A stretch of 15,711 bases of DNA, taken from NCBI GenBank assembly GCA_035552275.1, contig DASZLR010000051.1:1-15711 (forward strand). The letters run 5' to 3'. Below are positions 1 through 10,418 of this stretch, in pieces (the stretch's first letter is position 1; each line of letters starts with the position of its first letter). The notes beneath the pieces are model-generated. The model made no database searches. It was not told where the DNA came from and saw nothing but the letters and a program-made list of their open reading frames with translations. The stretch comes from DASVLX01 sp035552275 (GTDB taxonomy: Bacteria > Actinomycetota > Actinomycetes > Mycobacteriales > Pseudonocardiaceae). The position numbers were made by a program, and so were the translations under genes.

Positions 1-15
1 CCGGAAGCAGAGCAA

Positions 16-46
16 CTGCCGGCGCGGCGATCGGCCGAGCCGGCAG
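16..46 (-). terminator. Probable bldD terminator hairpin
   Basis: CTGCCGGC (16-23) is exactly complementary to GCCGGCAG (39-46), and an inner CGGC (25-28)/GCCG (34-37) extends the stem to 12 pairs with one G/A mismatch around the loop GATCG. It starts 33 bases past the bldD stop. Read on the minus strand the stem is followed by TTGCTCTGCTT, only weakly T-rich, as is common for actinobacterial terminators. It might also serve a convergent gene lying to the left of the window. Confidence 0.55.
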
Positions 47-78
47 AACTCGGGGAGGCGTGAGCTGCCCTTTGGGGT

Positions 79-567
79 TCACTCCTCCTTTGCCGGCCGG
101 GCCTCCGGCGGCAGCACGCCCCAGTCGATGAGCTGTTCGGTCAGCTCGCCCGGGGTCATGTCGTAGATGATCGCCAGCGAACGCAGGTCCTCGGTGCGGA
201 TCGAGAGCACCTTGCCGTTGTAGTCGCCGCGCTGGCTCTGGATGGTGGCCGCGTACCGGGCCAGCGGACCGACCTTTTCGGCCGGCAGCTGTTGCAACCG
301 CTCCAGGTTGATGACGATTTTGGTGGCCGGTTCGGCGCCCGAGGGCACCCGGCCTTCGGGCAGCAGCTCGGCCACCGGGACTCCGTAGAAGTCGGCCAGC
401 TCGGCCAGCTTCTGCACGGTCACCGCGCGGTCGCCGCGCTCGTACGACCCGACAACGACGGCCTTCCACCGGCCGCCCGACTTCTGCTCGACGCCGTGCA
501 GGGAAAGGCCCTGCTGCTGCCGGATGCCGCGGAGCTTGCCACCCAGCGCCTTGGCGTAGTCACCCAT
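79..567 (-). CDS. bldD: BldD, c-di-GMP-responsive developmental transcriptional repressor
   Basis: BldD is the master repressor of sporulation genes in actinomycetes; it dimerises on DNA when bound to tetrameric cyclic di-GMP. The protein has an N-terminal XRE-type helix-turn-helix (about residues 5-65, with SLHGVEQKSGGRWKAVVVGS and YERGDRAVTVQKLAELADFYGV) and a C-terminal c-di-GMP domain carrying RGD (113-115) and R-T-E-D (124-127) eight residues later. This fits the RGD-X8-RQDD motif known from Streptomyces, with T-E for Q-D. I chose the ATG at 565-567 (162 aa): GGAGAA lies 9 bases upstream and MGDYAKALGGKL aligns with the Streptomyces N-terminus MSSEYAKQLGAKL. An ATG at 580-582 would add five residues but has a poor ribosome site. 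The gene is divergent from pyrR, as in S. coelicolor. Confidence 0.95.
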   Translation of the reverse strand: MGDYAKALGGKLRGIRQQQGLSLHGVEQKSGGRWKAVVVGSYERGDRAVTVQKLAELADFYGVPVAELLPEGRVPSGAEPATKIVINLERLQQLPAEKVGPLARYAATIQSQRGDYNGKVLSIRTEDLRSLAIIYDMTPGELTEQLIDWGVLPPEARPAKEE

Positions 568-631
568 CTGACGGTTCTCCATTCATTCGCCCCGTCAGCC
601 GGTTGAGGAACGCCGCGGGGAAGCTCAGGTC

Positions 632-654
632 GACACGCAGAGTAATGGTTACTC
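632..654. promoter_or_regulatory. Candidate BldD box and inverted repeat (bldD autoregulation)
   Basis: Bases 632-646 match 8 of the 9 fixed positions of the BldD consensus nTnACnC(A/T)GnGTnAn, as I recall it from Streptomyces; only the first T is missing. Overlapping it, GAGTAA (640-645) and TTACTC (649-654) form a perfect 6-base inverted repeat with a TGG spacer. Both cover the proposed bldD -10 element. bldD represses itself in S. coelicolor, so an operator here is expected. Binding is inferred. Confidence 0.6.
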
Positions 655-673
655 ATCGTTGCCACCAGGTCAA
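646..673 (-). promoter_or_regulatory. Candidate bldD promoter
   Basis: On the minus strand TTGACC (673-668) is a near-consensus -35, followed after 16 bases by TAACCA (651-646) as a moderate -10. Transcription would begin near 640 and give an untranslated leader of about 70 bases. The -10 lies inside the inverted repeat and BldD-box match, a layout that suits repression. Confidence 0.45.
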
Positions 674-683
674 GCAGATCTGT

Positions 684-697
684 GAACGTGATCGTTC
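684..697. repeat. Short inverted repeat in the bldD-pyrR divergent region
   Basis: GAACG (684-688) and CGTTC (693-697) are complementary around TGAT. The element lies upstream of both divergent promoters, just beyond the bldD -35. It could be an operator for an unidentified regulator, but 5-base arms can arise by chance. Confidence 0.3.
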
Positions 698-737
698 GAC
701 TTGCCCGGGACCACTCGGAAGGATGACCGCGCTCACC

Positions 738-746
738 TGATACCGT
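738..746 (+). promoter_or_regulatory. Candidate extended -10 promoter of the pyr operon
   Basis: TGA directly followed by TACCGT (741-746) fits an extended -10 (TGn plus TAnnnT). No good -35 lies at the usual distance; the TTGCCC at 701-706 is too far away. Transcription would start near 753, just before two leader hairpins (755-775 and 780-814), so the whole leader would be structured. Confidence 0.4.
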
Positions 747-754
747 GCAGGTCA

Positions 755-775
755 GAGCCGGTACACGCCGGGCTC
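755..775 (+). promoter_or_regulatory. 5' leader hairpin of the pyr transcript
   Basis: GAGCCGG (755-761) pairs with CCGGGCTC (768-775): seven pairs with one bulged G (770) and a six-base loop TACACG. If transcription starts near 753 this hairpin is at the extreme 5' end. It lacks the CNGNGA loop, so it is not a second PyrR site; it may stabilise the mRNA or form an alternative fold. Confidence 0.45.
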
Positions 776-779
776 GACA

Positions 780-814
780 TCCTTTAATGACCCGTCCGGC
801 GAGGCGGGGAAGGA
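780..814 (+). promoter_or_regulatory. PyrR-binding loop overlapping the pyrR ribosome-binding site
   Basis: The hexaloop CGGCGA (797-802) fits the PyrR consensus CNGNGA. It is closed by C796-G803 and U795-G804 and by the stem CCCG (791-794)/CGGG (805-808). A 5' internal bulge AAUGA (786-790) separates a lower helix, 780-785 with 809-814. Upper stem, 5' purine-rich bulge and lower stem reproduce the Bacillus PyrR-site architecture. The lower helix pairs with the first four bases (811-814) of the AGGAGG at 811-816, the Shine-Dalgarno of pyrR. PyrR bound to UMP/UTP should therefore block ribosome access. From memory, translational repression of this type has been described in Mycobacterium smegmatis. 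No attenuator terminator is visible. Confidence 0.8.
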
Positions 815-823
815 GGTCTGACC

Positions 824-1420
824 GTGGCGCCGCCACCGCGTGGCGCGACGGATTCCGCTGATGAGCGTGAGTTGCTCTCAGCGGGTGATGTCGCGCGCAC
901 CGTCGCCCGAATGGCCCATCAGGTCATCGAGAAGACGGCACTGGACACCGCCGATGGTCCGTCCGTGGTGTTGCTGGGAATTCCCCGTCGAGGCGCGCCG
1001 CTGGCCCAGCGGCTGGCCGGTCAGATCGCGCGGTTCGCCAGCATCGCCGTGCCGGTCGGCATCATCGACGTCACCCTCTACCGGGACGACCTGCGCCGGC
1101 AGCCGCATCGCCCGCTCGAATCGACCCAACTTCCGCCCGGCGGCATCGACGACGCGCTGGTCGTGCTGGTGGACGACGTGTTGTTCTCCGGCCGCACCAT
1201 CCGGGCCGCCCTGGACGCGCTGCGCGATCATGGCCGGCCACGGGCGGTGCAACTCGCCGTCCTGGTCGACCGGGGGCACCGCGAGCTGCCGATCCGCGCC
1301 GACTACGTGGGCAAGAACGTGCCGACCGCGCTCACCGAAGATGTCGCGGTGCTGCTCACCGAGGTCGACGGCGCCGACCGGGTGCTGCTGCACCGCACTC
1401 GGATGCGGGTGAGCCCGTGA
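824..1420 (+). CDS. pyrR: PyrR, pyr operon RNA-binding regulator / uracil phosphoribosyltransferase
   Basis: PyrR binds a leader hairpin when uridine nucleotides are abundant and lowers expression of the pyrimidine operon; many members also convert uracil and PRPP to UMP. The 198-aa protein is a type I phosphoribosyltransferase: GIPRRGAPLA (52-61), the YRDDL segment (86-90), and the PRPP loop VLVDDVLFSGRT (114-125), followed by DRGHRELPIRADYVGKNVPT (149-168), typical of PyrR. The start is GTG, with AGGAGG (811-816) seven bases upstream; that site lies in the PyrR hairpin, so the protein should repress its own synthesis and, through coupling, that of downstream genes. The stop overlaps the pyrB start (GTGA). 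Confidence 0.96.
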   Translation: MAPPPRGATDSADERELLSAGDVARTVARMAHQVIEKTALDTADGPSVVLLGIPRRGAPLAQRLAGQIARFASIAVPVGIIDVTLYRDDLRRQPHRPLESTQLPPGGIDDALVVLVDDVLFSGRTIRAALDALRDHGRPRAVQLAVLVDRGHRELPIRADYVGKNVPTALTEDVAVLLTEVDGADRVLLHRTRMRVSP

Positions 1421-2361
1421 AGCATCTGCTGTCCACCGAGAACCTGGACCGGGACACCGCGTCCGAGCTGCTGGCCACCGCCGACTCGCTCAAACGCACC
1501 CTGCACGGCCGCGAGGTGCGCAAGCTGCCGACGCTGCGCGGCCGCACCGTGGTCACCCTGTTCTACGAGAACTCCACCCGCACCAGGGTTTCCTTCGAGG
1601 TCGCCGGCAAGTGGATGAGCGCCGACGTGATCAACATGTCGGCCGGCGGCTCCTCGGTCGGCAAGGGCGAGTCGCTGCGGGACACCGCGTTGACGCTGGC
1701 CGCCGCCGGCGCGGACTGCGTGATCCTGCGCCATCCCGCGTCCGGCGCCGCGCACCGGCTGGCCGGCTGGTTGGCCGAAGCCGGGGTGTCGGTGGTCAAC
1801 GCCGGCGACGGCACGCACGAGCACCCCACCCAGGCGCTGCTGGACGCGGCCACCCTCACCGAGCGGCTCGGCTCGCTGGACGACCGGCGGATCGCCATCG
1901 TCGGGGACGTGCTGCACAGCCGGGTGGCCCGGTCGAACGTGCACCTGTTGCGCACGCTCGGCGCGGAGGTGGTGTTGGTCGCGCCGCCGACGCTGGTGCC
2001 CGAGGGCCTGGCCCGCTGGCTGGACGCGGTCGGCGTGCCGGTCAGCCACGAGTTGGACGCCGAGTTGCCCAGCCTGGACGCGGTGATGCTGCTGCGGGTG
2101 CAGGCCGAGCGGATGCACGGCGGCTTCTTCCCGTCCGCCCGCGAGTACGCGGTGAGCTACGGGTTGTCTCAGGCACGGCTGGAACTGTTGCCCGAACATG
2201 CCATCGTGCTGCATCCCGGCCCGATGCTACGCGGCATGGAGATCGCCTCCTCCGTCGCCGACTCGCCACGCGCGGTGATCACCGAACAGGTGCGCAACGG
2301 CGTGCACGTCCGGATGTCCGTGCTTTATCACCTGCTGGCCAGCGAAACGGAGGCCGCGTGA
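1417..2361 (+). CDS. pyrB: Aspartate carbamoyltransferase catalytic subunit
   Basis: This cytosolic enzyme joins carbamoyl phosphate and L-aspartate to give N-carbamoyl-L-aspartate, the committed step of pyrimidine synthesis. At 314 aa it has the usual length. The carbamoyl-phosphate site STRTR is at 53-57, the 80s-loop KGES at 83-86, HPTQ at 136-139, GDVLHSRVARSN in the second domain, and HPGPMLRG at 266-273. No regulatory subunit gene (pyrI) is present. The GTG start overlaps the pyrR stop by four bases, so translation is probably coupled and follows PyrR control. Confidence 0.97.
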   Translation: MKHLLSTENLDRDTASELLATADSLKRTLHGREVRKLPTLRGRTVVTLFYENSTRTRVSFEVAGKWMSADVINMSAGGSSVGKGESLRDTALTLAAAGADCVILRHPASGAAHRLAGWLAEAGVSVVNAGDGTHEHPTQALLDAATLTERLGSLDDRRIAIVGDVLHSRVARSNVHLLRTLGAEVVLVAPPTLVPEGLARWLDAVGVPVSHELDAELPSLDAVMLLRVQAERMHGGFFPSAREYAVSYGLSQARLELLPEHAIVLHPGPMLRGMEIASSVADSPRAVITEQVRNGVHVRMSVLYHLLASETEAA

Positions 2362-3677
2362 CCACCGGTGCGATGACGGAAACCCTGCTGCTGCGCGGAG
2401 TTCGGCCCTACGGTGAGGGCGAGCCGGTGGATCTGCTGCTGCGGGACGGGGTGATCGCCCGCGTCGCCGCGCGGATCGAGGCTGGTGAGCACGCCGGGGC
2501 CGAGACAGTCGACGGGGCGGGCCTGATCGCGCTGCCCGGATTCGTGGACCTGCACACTCACCTGCGCGAGCCGGGCCGTGAGGACGCCGAGACCATCGCC
2601 ACCGGTTCGGCGGCCGCCGCGCTCGGCGGCTATACGGCGGTGTTCGCGATGGCCAACACCGATCCGGTGGCCGACAACGCGGTCATCGTCGAGCACGTCT
2701 GGCGGCGTGGTCGAGAGGTCGGACTGGTTGACGTGCACCCGGTCGGCGCGGTGACGGTCGGCCTGGCCGGCGAGAAGCTGGCCGAGTTGGGCAGCATGGC
2801 CCGGTCCCGAGCCGGAGTGCGGATGTTCTCCGACGACGGGCACTGCGTGGCCGATCCGCTGGTGATGCGCCGGGCGCTGGAATACAGCACCGCGCTGGAC
2901 GCGCTGATCGCCCAACACGCCGAGGACCCCCGGTTGACCGAAGGTGCACAGGCCCATGACGGTCAGCGGGCCGCCAAACTCGGTCTGGCCGGCTGGCCGA
3001 CGTCGGCGGAAGAGTCGATCATCGCCCGGGACTGCCTGCTGGCCGCCGAGACCGGCGCCCGGCTGCATGTCTGCCATGTGTCCACCGCCGGTGCCGCCGA
3101 GCTGCTGGGCTGGGCAAAGCCCAGGGCCGCAACGGTTTCCGCCGAAGTCACCCCGCATCATCTGCTGCTCACCGACGAGCGGTTGGCCAGCTACGATCCG
3201 GTGAACAAGGTCAACCCGCCGCTGCGCGAGGACCGCGATGTGCGGGCGCTGCGCACCGCGCTGGCCGAGGGCGTGATCGACTGCGTGGCGACCGACCACG
3301 CCCCGCACGCGCCGCAGGACAAGGACTGCGAGTGGGCGGCGGCCCGGCCGGGGATGCTGGGTTTGCAGACCGCGCTGTCCGTGGTGGTGCTGACCATGGT
3401 GCGCACCGGGCTGCTGGACTGGCGTGGCGTGGCGCGGGTGATGAGCGAACGGCCGGCGGCCATCGCCGGCCTGCCGGACCAGGGTCGGCCGCTGGCCGAG
3501 GGTGAGCCGGCGAACCTGGTGTTGGTCGATGCGGACGCGTCCTGGACGGTGCACGGCGATCAGTTCGCCAGCATCGCCAGCAACACGCCGTTCGAGGGAA
3601 TGAAGCTGCCGGCGCGGGTGGTGGCGACGGTCTACCGCGGGCGCCGAACCACAATGGACGGAAGGGTCCGTACATGA
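2358..3677 (+). CDS. pyrC: Dihydroorotase
   Basis: PyrC is a zinc amidohydrolase that cyclises carbamoyl aspartate to dihydroorotate. Numbered from the GTG at 2358 (439 aa), the metal ligands H66-T-H68 lie in DLHTHLREPG; MANTDP, FSDDG (158-162), HAED, CHVS, EVTPHH, NKVNPPLRE and the catalytic TDHAPH (312-317) follow in the usual order. I chose GTG 2358 because it overlaps the pyrB stop as GTGA, the pattern of most junctions in this operon, and GGAGG lies at 2349-2353. An in-frame ATG at 2373 (MTETLLLRG, 434 aa) lacks a clear ribosome site but is possible. Confidence 0.96.
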   Translation: MTTGAMTETLLLRGVRPYGEGEPVDLLLRDGVIARVAARIEAGEHAGAETVDGAGLIALPGFVDLHTHLREPGREDAETIATGSAAAALGGYTAVFAMANTDPVADNAVIVEHVWRRGREVGLVDVHPVGAVTVGLAGEKLAELGSMARSRAGVRMFSDDGHCVADPLVMRRALEYSTALDALIAQHAEDPRLTEGAQAHDGQRAAKLGLAGWPTSAEESIIARDCLLAAETGARLHVCHVSTAGAAELLGWAKPRAATVSAEVTPHHLLLTDERLASYDPVNKVNPPLREDRDVRALRTALAEGVIDCVATDHAPHAPQDKDCEWAAARPGMLGLQTALSVVVLTMVRTGLLDWRGVARVMSERPAAIAGLPDQGRPLAEGEPANLVLVDADASWTVHGDQFASIASNTPFEGMKLPARVVATVYRGRRTTMDGRVRT

Positions 3678-4171
3678 TCCGGTTGCTGCTGGTGCTGGCG
3701 ACACTGGTCTTCTTCGTGCTGTGCGCGCTGGCGATGCGGTGGGGTTGGCGCAATCGAGTCCGTCGGCAGAGCTACCTGCCGGCCTTTCCGGACGCCCCGG
3801 AAGCGGAGCCGGCCGACCTGCTGTTGCCCGAGCAACATGGCGTCTATGTGGGCACCACGCTGGCCGGCGACTGGCAGGACCGGGTGGCCGTAGGTGGAGT
3901 CGGACTGCGCGCGACGGCGACGGTGAAGCTGGCCAGGGAGGGGCTGCTGTTCGACCGCGAGGGCGCCAGCCGGGTGTGGATTCCGGCCGAGTCGTTGCGC
4001 GACGCGCGCACCGACCGGGCGTTGGCCGGCAAGGTGATGGGCATCGACGGGCTGCTCGTGGTGCGCTGGCAGGTCGGCGACTATGAGTTCGACTCCGGAT
4101 TCCGTGGCGACGACAAGGATGTGTACGGCGAGTGGGTGACGGCGGTGCGATCGCTGGCGGGGCAGTCATGA
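3674..4171 (+). CDS. Membrane-anchored PH-like protein of the pyr operon (Rv1382 type)
   Basis: This 165-aa protein starts with one hydrophobic helix (about residues 4-21) followed by a cluster of arginines (R22, R25, R27, R29-R31). By the positive-inside rule the remaining roughly 140 residues face the cytoplasm. Residues about 53-162 alternate in a beta-rich pattern (VYVGTTLAGDWQDRVAVGGVG, VWIPAESL, LLVVRWQVG) ending in a helix, as in PH-like barrels. A homologue sits at the same position, between pyrC and carA, in M. tuberculosis (Rv1382) and S. coelicolor. Its function is unknown; conservation inside the operon suggests a link to pyrimidine synthesis or its location at the membrane. It overlaps both neighbours by ATGA. 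Confidence 0.85.
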   Translation: MIRLLLVLATLVFFVLCALAMRWGWRNRVRRQSYLPAFPDAPEAEPADLLLPEQHGVYVGTTLAGDWQDRVAVGGVGLRATATVKLAREGLLFDREGASRVWIPAESLRDARTDRALAGKVMGIDGLLVVRWQVGDYEFDSGFRGDDKDVYGEWVTAVRSLAGQS

Positions 4172-5298
4172 CGGCCGTGACTGATACAGCGGTCCTGGTG
4201 TTGGAGGATGGCCGGGTGTTCCGGGGCCAGCCGTTCGGCGCGGTCGGGTCCAGTCTGGGTGAAGTGGTGTTCTGCACCGGGATGACCGGTTACCAGGAGA
4301 CCCTGACCGATCCGTCGTACCACCGGCAGATCGTGGTGCAGACCGCGCCGCAGATCGGCAACACCGGTTGGAACGACGAGGACGACGAGTCGGCGCGCAT
4401 CTGGGTCGCCGGATATGTGGTGCGCGATCCGGCCCGCCGGCCGTCGAACTGGCGGGCCAAGCGTTCGTTGGACGAGGAGCTGGCCCGGCAAGGGATCGTC
4501 GGCATCGCCGGGATCGACACCCGCACGCTGACCCGGCACATCCGGGAGCGCGGCGCGATGCGGGCCGGCGTCTTCTCCGGTGACGCGCTCGCCCCCGAGG
4601 CCGAATTGCTGGCCAGAGTGCGGGATTCCGCGTCGATGCTGGGCGCCGACCTGGCCGGCGAGGTCACCGCGGCTCGGACGTATGTCGTGCCGGCGGACGG
4701 CGAGCGCCGGTTGCGGGTCGCCGCGCTGGACCTGGGGATCAAGTCGAACACACCGCGGATGCTGGCGGCGCGCGGGATTGAGACGCACGTGCTGCCGCTG
4801 TCGGCGACCGCCGATGAATTGCTGGCGGTCGAGCCGGACGGGGTGTTCATCTCCAACGGCCCCGGCGATCCGGCGGTCGCCGAGCACGCGGTGGCGCTGG
4901 CGGCCGAGGTGCTGAACCGGCGGATTCCGTTGTTCGGTATCTGTTTCGGCAACCAGATCCTCGGCCGGGCGCTGGGCCGGAGCACCTACAAAATGCGGTA
5001 TGGGCACCGAGGGATCAATGTGCCGGTGATCGACATCTCGTCGGGCCGGGTGGCGATCACCGCGCAGAACCACGGGTTCGCGCTGGAGGGCGAGGCGGGG
5101 GAAAGGTTCGACACCCCCTTCGGGCCGGCCGTGGTCAGCCACTACTGCCCCAACGACGGCACCGTGGAGGGCCTGCGCTGCCTGGACGTGCCGGCCTTCT
5201 CGGTGCAGTACCACCCCGAAGCCGCCGCCGGCCCGCACGACGCCGCCGTGCTGTTCGACGAGTTCGTCGGCCTGATGGAGAAGGGCAGCCTCGCGTGA
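4168..5298 (+). CDS. carA: Carbamoyl-phosphate synthase small (glutaminase) subunit
   Basis: CarA hydrolyses glutamine and channels ammonia to CarB. The 376-aa protein has the N-terminal CPSase domain (1-150) and a C-terminal class I glutamine amidotransferase domain: FISNGPGDP (227-235), nucleophile C259 in GICFGNQ, and H349/E351 in HPEAAAGPHD. GNQ replaces the textbook GHQ; I recall the same in mycobacterial CarA. The ATG at 4168 overlaps the previous stop (ATGA); an upstream in-frame ATG at 4132 would only add residues inside the previous gene. The C-terminus is complete (LFDEFVGLMEKGSLA), so the inserted genes do not truncate it. Unusually, the next gene is not carB. Confidence 0.97.
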   Translation: MTAVTDTAVLVLEDGRVFRGQPFGAVGSSLGEVVFCTGMTGYQETLTDPSYHRQIVVQTAPQIGNTGWNDEDDESARIWVAGYVVRDPARRPSNWRAKRSLDEELARQGIVGIAGIDTRTLTRHIRERGAMRAGVFSGDALAPEAELLARVRDSASMLGADLAGEVTAARTYVVPADGERRLRVAALDLGIKSNTPRMLAARGIETHVLPLSATADELLAVEPDGVFISNGPGDPAVAEHAVALAAEVLNRRIPLFGICFGNQILGRALGRSTYKMRYGHRGINVPVIDISSGRVAITAQNHGFALEGEAGERFDTPFGPAVVSHYCPNDGTVEGLRCLDVPAFSVQYHPEAAAGPHDAAVLFDEFVGLMEKGSLA

Positions 5299-6494
5299 CC
5301 GCGTCCGCTCGACCCACCATCGAACGACTCCGCATCCGCAATTACCGCGTACTGCGGGATGTCACTTTCGACAAGCTGACGCCGCTGACCGTGCTGTTCG
5401 GTCCGAACGGCAGCGGGAAGTCGACCGTCTTCGACGTGTTCGCCTTCCTGCACGAGGCATTCAGTACCAACCTGCGGCGTGCCTGGGACCGCCGTAACCG
5501 AATCGAACAGATCCGTAGTCGTGGCACCACCGGTCCCATCGAGTTCGAGCTGATCTGTCGGGAAGATGACGGAAGCCCGCCGGTTGTCTACTCGCTCGCC
5601 ATCGATGAGGAGCATGGCGTGCCCGTCGTGGTGAACGAGGTCGTGCGCGAATGGACGCCACGACAACCGAGCCTGGAGTGGCGCGACATCTTGCGGTTCT
5701 CTCGTGGGTCCGGCTCGGTGTACGACGAGGCTGCGGGTCGCGGAACCGAAGAGTCGCTGGACGGCTCCGATCTGCTCGCTGTGAGCACGCTGGGGCAGCT
5801 CAGCCGGCATCCCAAGGTGGCGGCATTGCGCCGTTTCATTTCCGGCTGGTACCTGTCCTACATCAGCGCGGACAACGTCCGTTCCCTGACCGAAGCTGGG
5901 CCGCAGGAACGGCTGTCAGAGACTGGCGACAACCTGCCCAATGTCGTTCAGTTCCTCCAGGAGCTGCACCCGGATCGCCTGGAGTCGATCCTCCGAGTGC
6001 TGGGCGAACGGGTGCCCGGTCTGGAGCGGGTCGAGTCCGAACGCCTGCCGGATGGCCGGTTGTTGCTTCGGCTGAAGGATCGGCCGTTCGACCAGCCGAT
6101 TCGGGCCAAGTTCATCTCCGATGGAACGCTCAAGCTGTTGGCGTACCTGACGGTGCTCTACGATCCCGACGGGGCTTCCATCGTGGGTATCGAGGAGCCG
6201 GAAAACCAGCTTCATCCTCGATTGTTGTATGCCTTGGCGGAGGAAGTGCGCGCGGCCGCCGGGCGTAGCCAAATGCTGGTCACGACGCACTCGCCGTATT
6301 TCGCGGACGCACTGCGTCCGGAAGAGTTGTGGGCGCTGTATCGCGATGCGGACGGCTTCACTCGTAATGTCCGCGCATCGGATCTGCCGAAGGTCAAGGC
6401 GATGGTCGAGGCCGGCGGGTTGCTGGGCGCGCTGTGGATGGAGGGCTACTTCGATGCCGCTGATCCCCTGCGATACGGCGGGCGGCGGCGATGA
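5295..6494 (+). CDS. ABC/RecF-like AAA ATPase (AAA_21, COG4637-like), candidate defence sensor
   Basis: This 399-aa protein is a single-chain SMC/RecF-type ATPase without a membrane segment. It opens with the typical strand IERLRIRNYRVLRDVTF, then Walker A GPNGSGKST (36-44). A divergent middle (about 60-260) replaces a long coiled coil; ISDGTLKLLAYLTVLYDP (274-291) stands at the ABC-signature position; Walker B is SIVGIEEPENQLHP (295-308) with E300/E301, and LVTTHSPYFAD (328-338) holds the switch histidine. Such ATPases are often paired with TOPRIM-like partners in OLD, AbiL, RloA/B and PARIS-type defence systems, and this family with DUF4276. The GTG start overlaps the carA stop; GGAGAAGGG (5277-5285) is the likely ribosome site. 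A role in defence is inference; a DNA-repair role is an alternative. Confidence 0.85.
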   Translation: MTASARPTIERLRIRNYRVLRDVTFDKLTPLTVLFGPNGSGKSTVFDVFAFLHEAFSTNLRRAWDRRNRIEQIRSRGTTGPIEFELICREDDGSPPVVYSLAIDEEHGVPVVVNEVVREWTPRQPSLEWRDILRFSRGSGSVYDEAAGRGTEESLDGSDLLAVSTLGQLSRHPKVAALRRFISGWYLSYISADNVRSLTEAGPQERLSETGDNLPNVVQFLQELHPDRLESILRVLGERVPGLERVESERLPDGRLLLRLKDRPFDQPIRAKFISDGTLKLLAYLTVLYDPDGASIVGIEEPENQLHPRLLYALAEEVRAAAGRSQMLVTTHSPYFADALRPEELWALYRDADGFTRNVRASDLPKVKAMVEAGGLLGALWMEGYFDAADPLRYGGRRR

Positions 6495-7115
6495 CCAACG
6501 GCGTCAGTCTGGAAGTCGTGGTCGAGGAGCCATCTGCCGCGGAGGTTCTGGGATCGTTGCTGCCCAAGATCGTCCCAGGCGTGCCGTTCGAGATTCGGGT
6601 GCTACGGGGCAAGGACATGCTGCTGAAGGAACTGCCTGACCGGCTCCGCGGCTACGCGGGTTGGATCGATGCGACCGCGACCAAGGTCGTCATCTTGGTG
6701 GACCGCGACGCAGACGACTGTGTCGAGCTGAAAGCGCGATTGGCGGACCTGGTGAAACAAGCCGGGCTCCGGCTCCACCGAGTGACCACGCGGGACGCCA
6801 ACGTGCTCCTGCGGATCGTGATCGAAGAGCTCGAAGCATGGTTCTTTGGGGACGTGCCGGCCTTGTGCCGGGCCTATCCGAAAGTACCCCGGACCCTCGC
6901 GCAGCAGGCCGCCTATCGCGACCCGGACCGGATAGCCGGTGGGACGTGGGAGGCGTTGGCGCGGGTGCTCAACAAGCATGGTTATCACACGAGCGGCCTG
7001 CTCAAATTGCGGCTCGCGGCAGACGTCGCCCCGCATATGGACGTCGAGTCGAATCGCTCGGAGAGCTTTCAGGTGTTTCGCGACGGCCTTCGTCGGCTGG
7101 TGAGTGAGGGATCGC
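5295..7115 (+). other. Two-gene accessory cassette inserted between carA and carB
   Basis: carA and carB are adjacent in the M. tuberculosis and Streptomyces gene orders I know; here about 1.8 kb separates them. The cassette holds an ATPase and a DUF4276 protein. Hand counts of four 60-base lines inside gave about 58, 60, 62 and 65% G+C, against about 68% in carA and 77% in carB, consistent with acquisition from elsewhere. No transposase, integrase, tRNA or inverted terminal repeats are visible. All three junctions overlap: GTGA, ATGA and the 8-base ATGCCTAA. Confidence 0.75.

Positions 7116-7123
<8 letters not shown>
6491..7123 (+). CDS. DUF4276 family TOPRIM-like protein, probable nuclease effector
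   Basis: The 210-aa protein has TOPRIM-fold hallmarks: a strand ending in acidic residues, LEVVVEEPSAAEVL (E12/E13), and a second strand VVILVDRDADD with D71-x-D73, the metal-binding pair. RIVIEELEAWFFGD (109-121) and the late NRSESFQVFRDGLRRL (188-203) are features I associate with DUF4276/RloB-like proteins. With intact acidic residues it could be a metal-dependent nuclease directed or restrained by the upstream ATPase, with which it overlaps by ATGA. The stop overlaps the carB start by eight bases. No toxin activity can be read directly from the sequence; the family is uncharacterised as far as I recall. Confidence 0.82.

Positions 7124-10414
<3,291 letters not shown>

Positions 10415-10418
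<4 letters not shown>

Noticed and set aside
1611..2357. Plus-strand frame running through pyrB into pyrC as a 688-codon protein
   Set aside because: Its first part is an arginine/glycine-rich out-of-frame reading of pyrB; only the part from 2358 is PyrC.
4930..4960. GNQ instead of GHQ at the CarA nucleophile
   Set aside because: The nucleophile C259 and H349/E351 are intact, and the same GICFGNQ is, as I recall, usual in actinobacterial CarA.
5291..7115. TCGC at both edges of the cassette (5291-5294 and 7112-7115) as a target-site duplication
   Set aside because: Four bases are expected by chance in such G+C-rich DNA, and no transposase or inverted ends accompany them; comparison with an empty site would decide.
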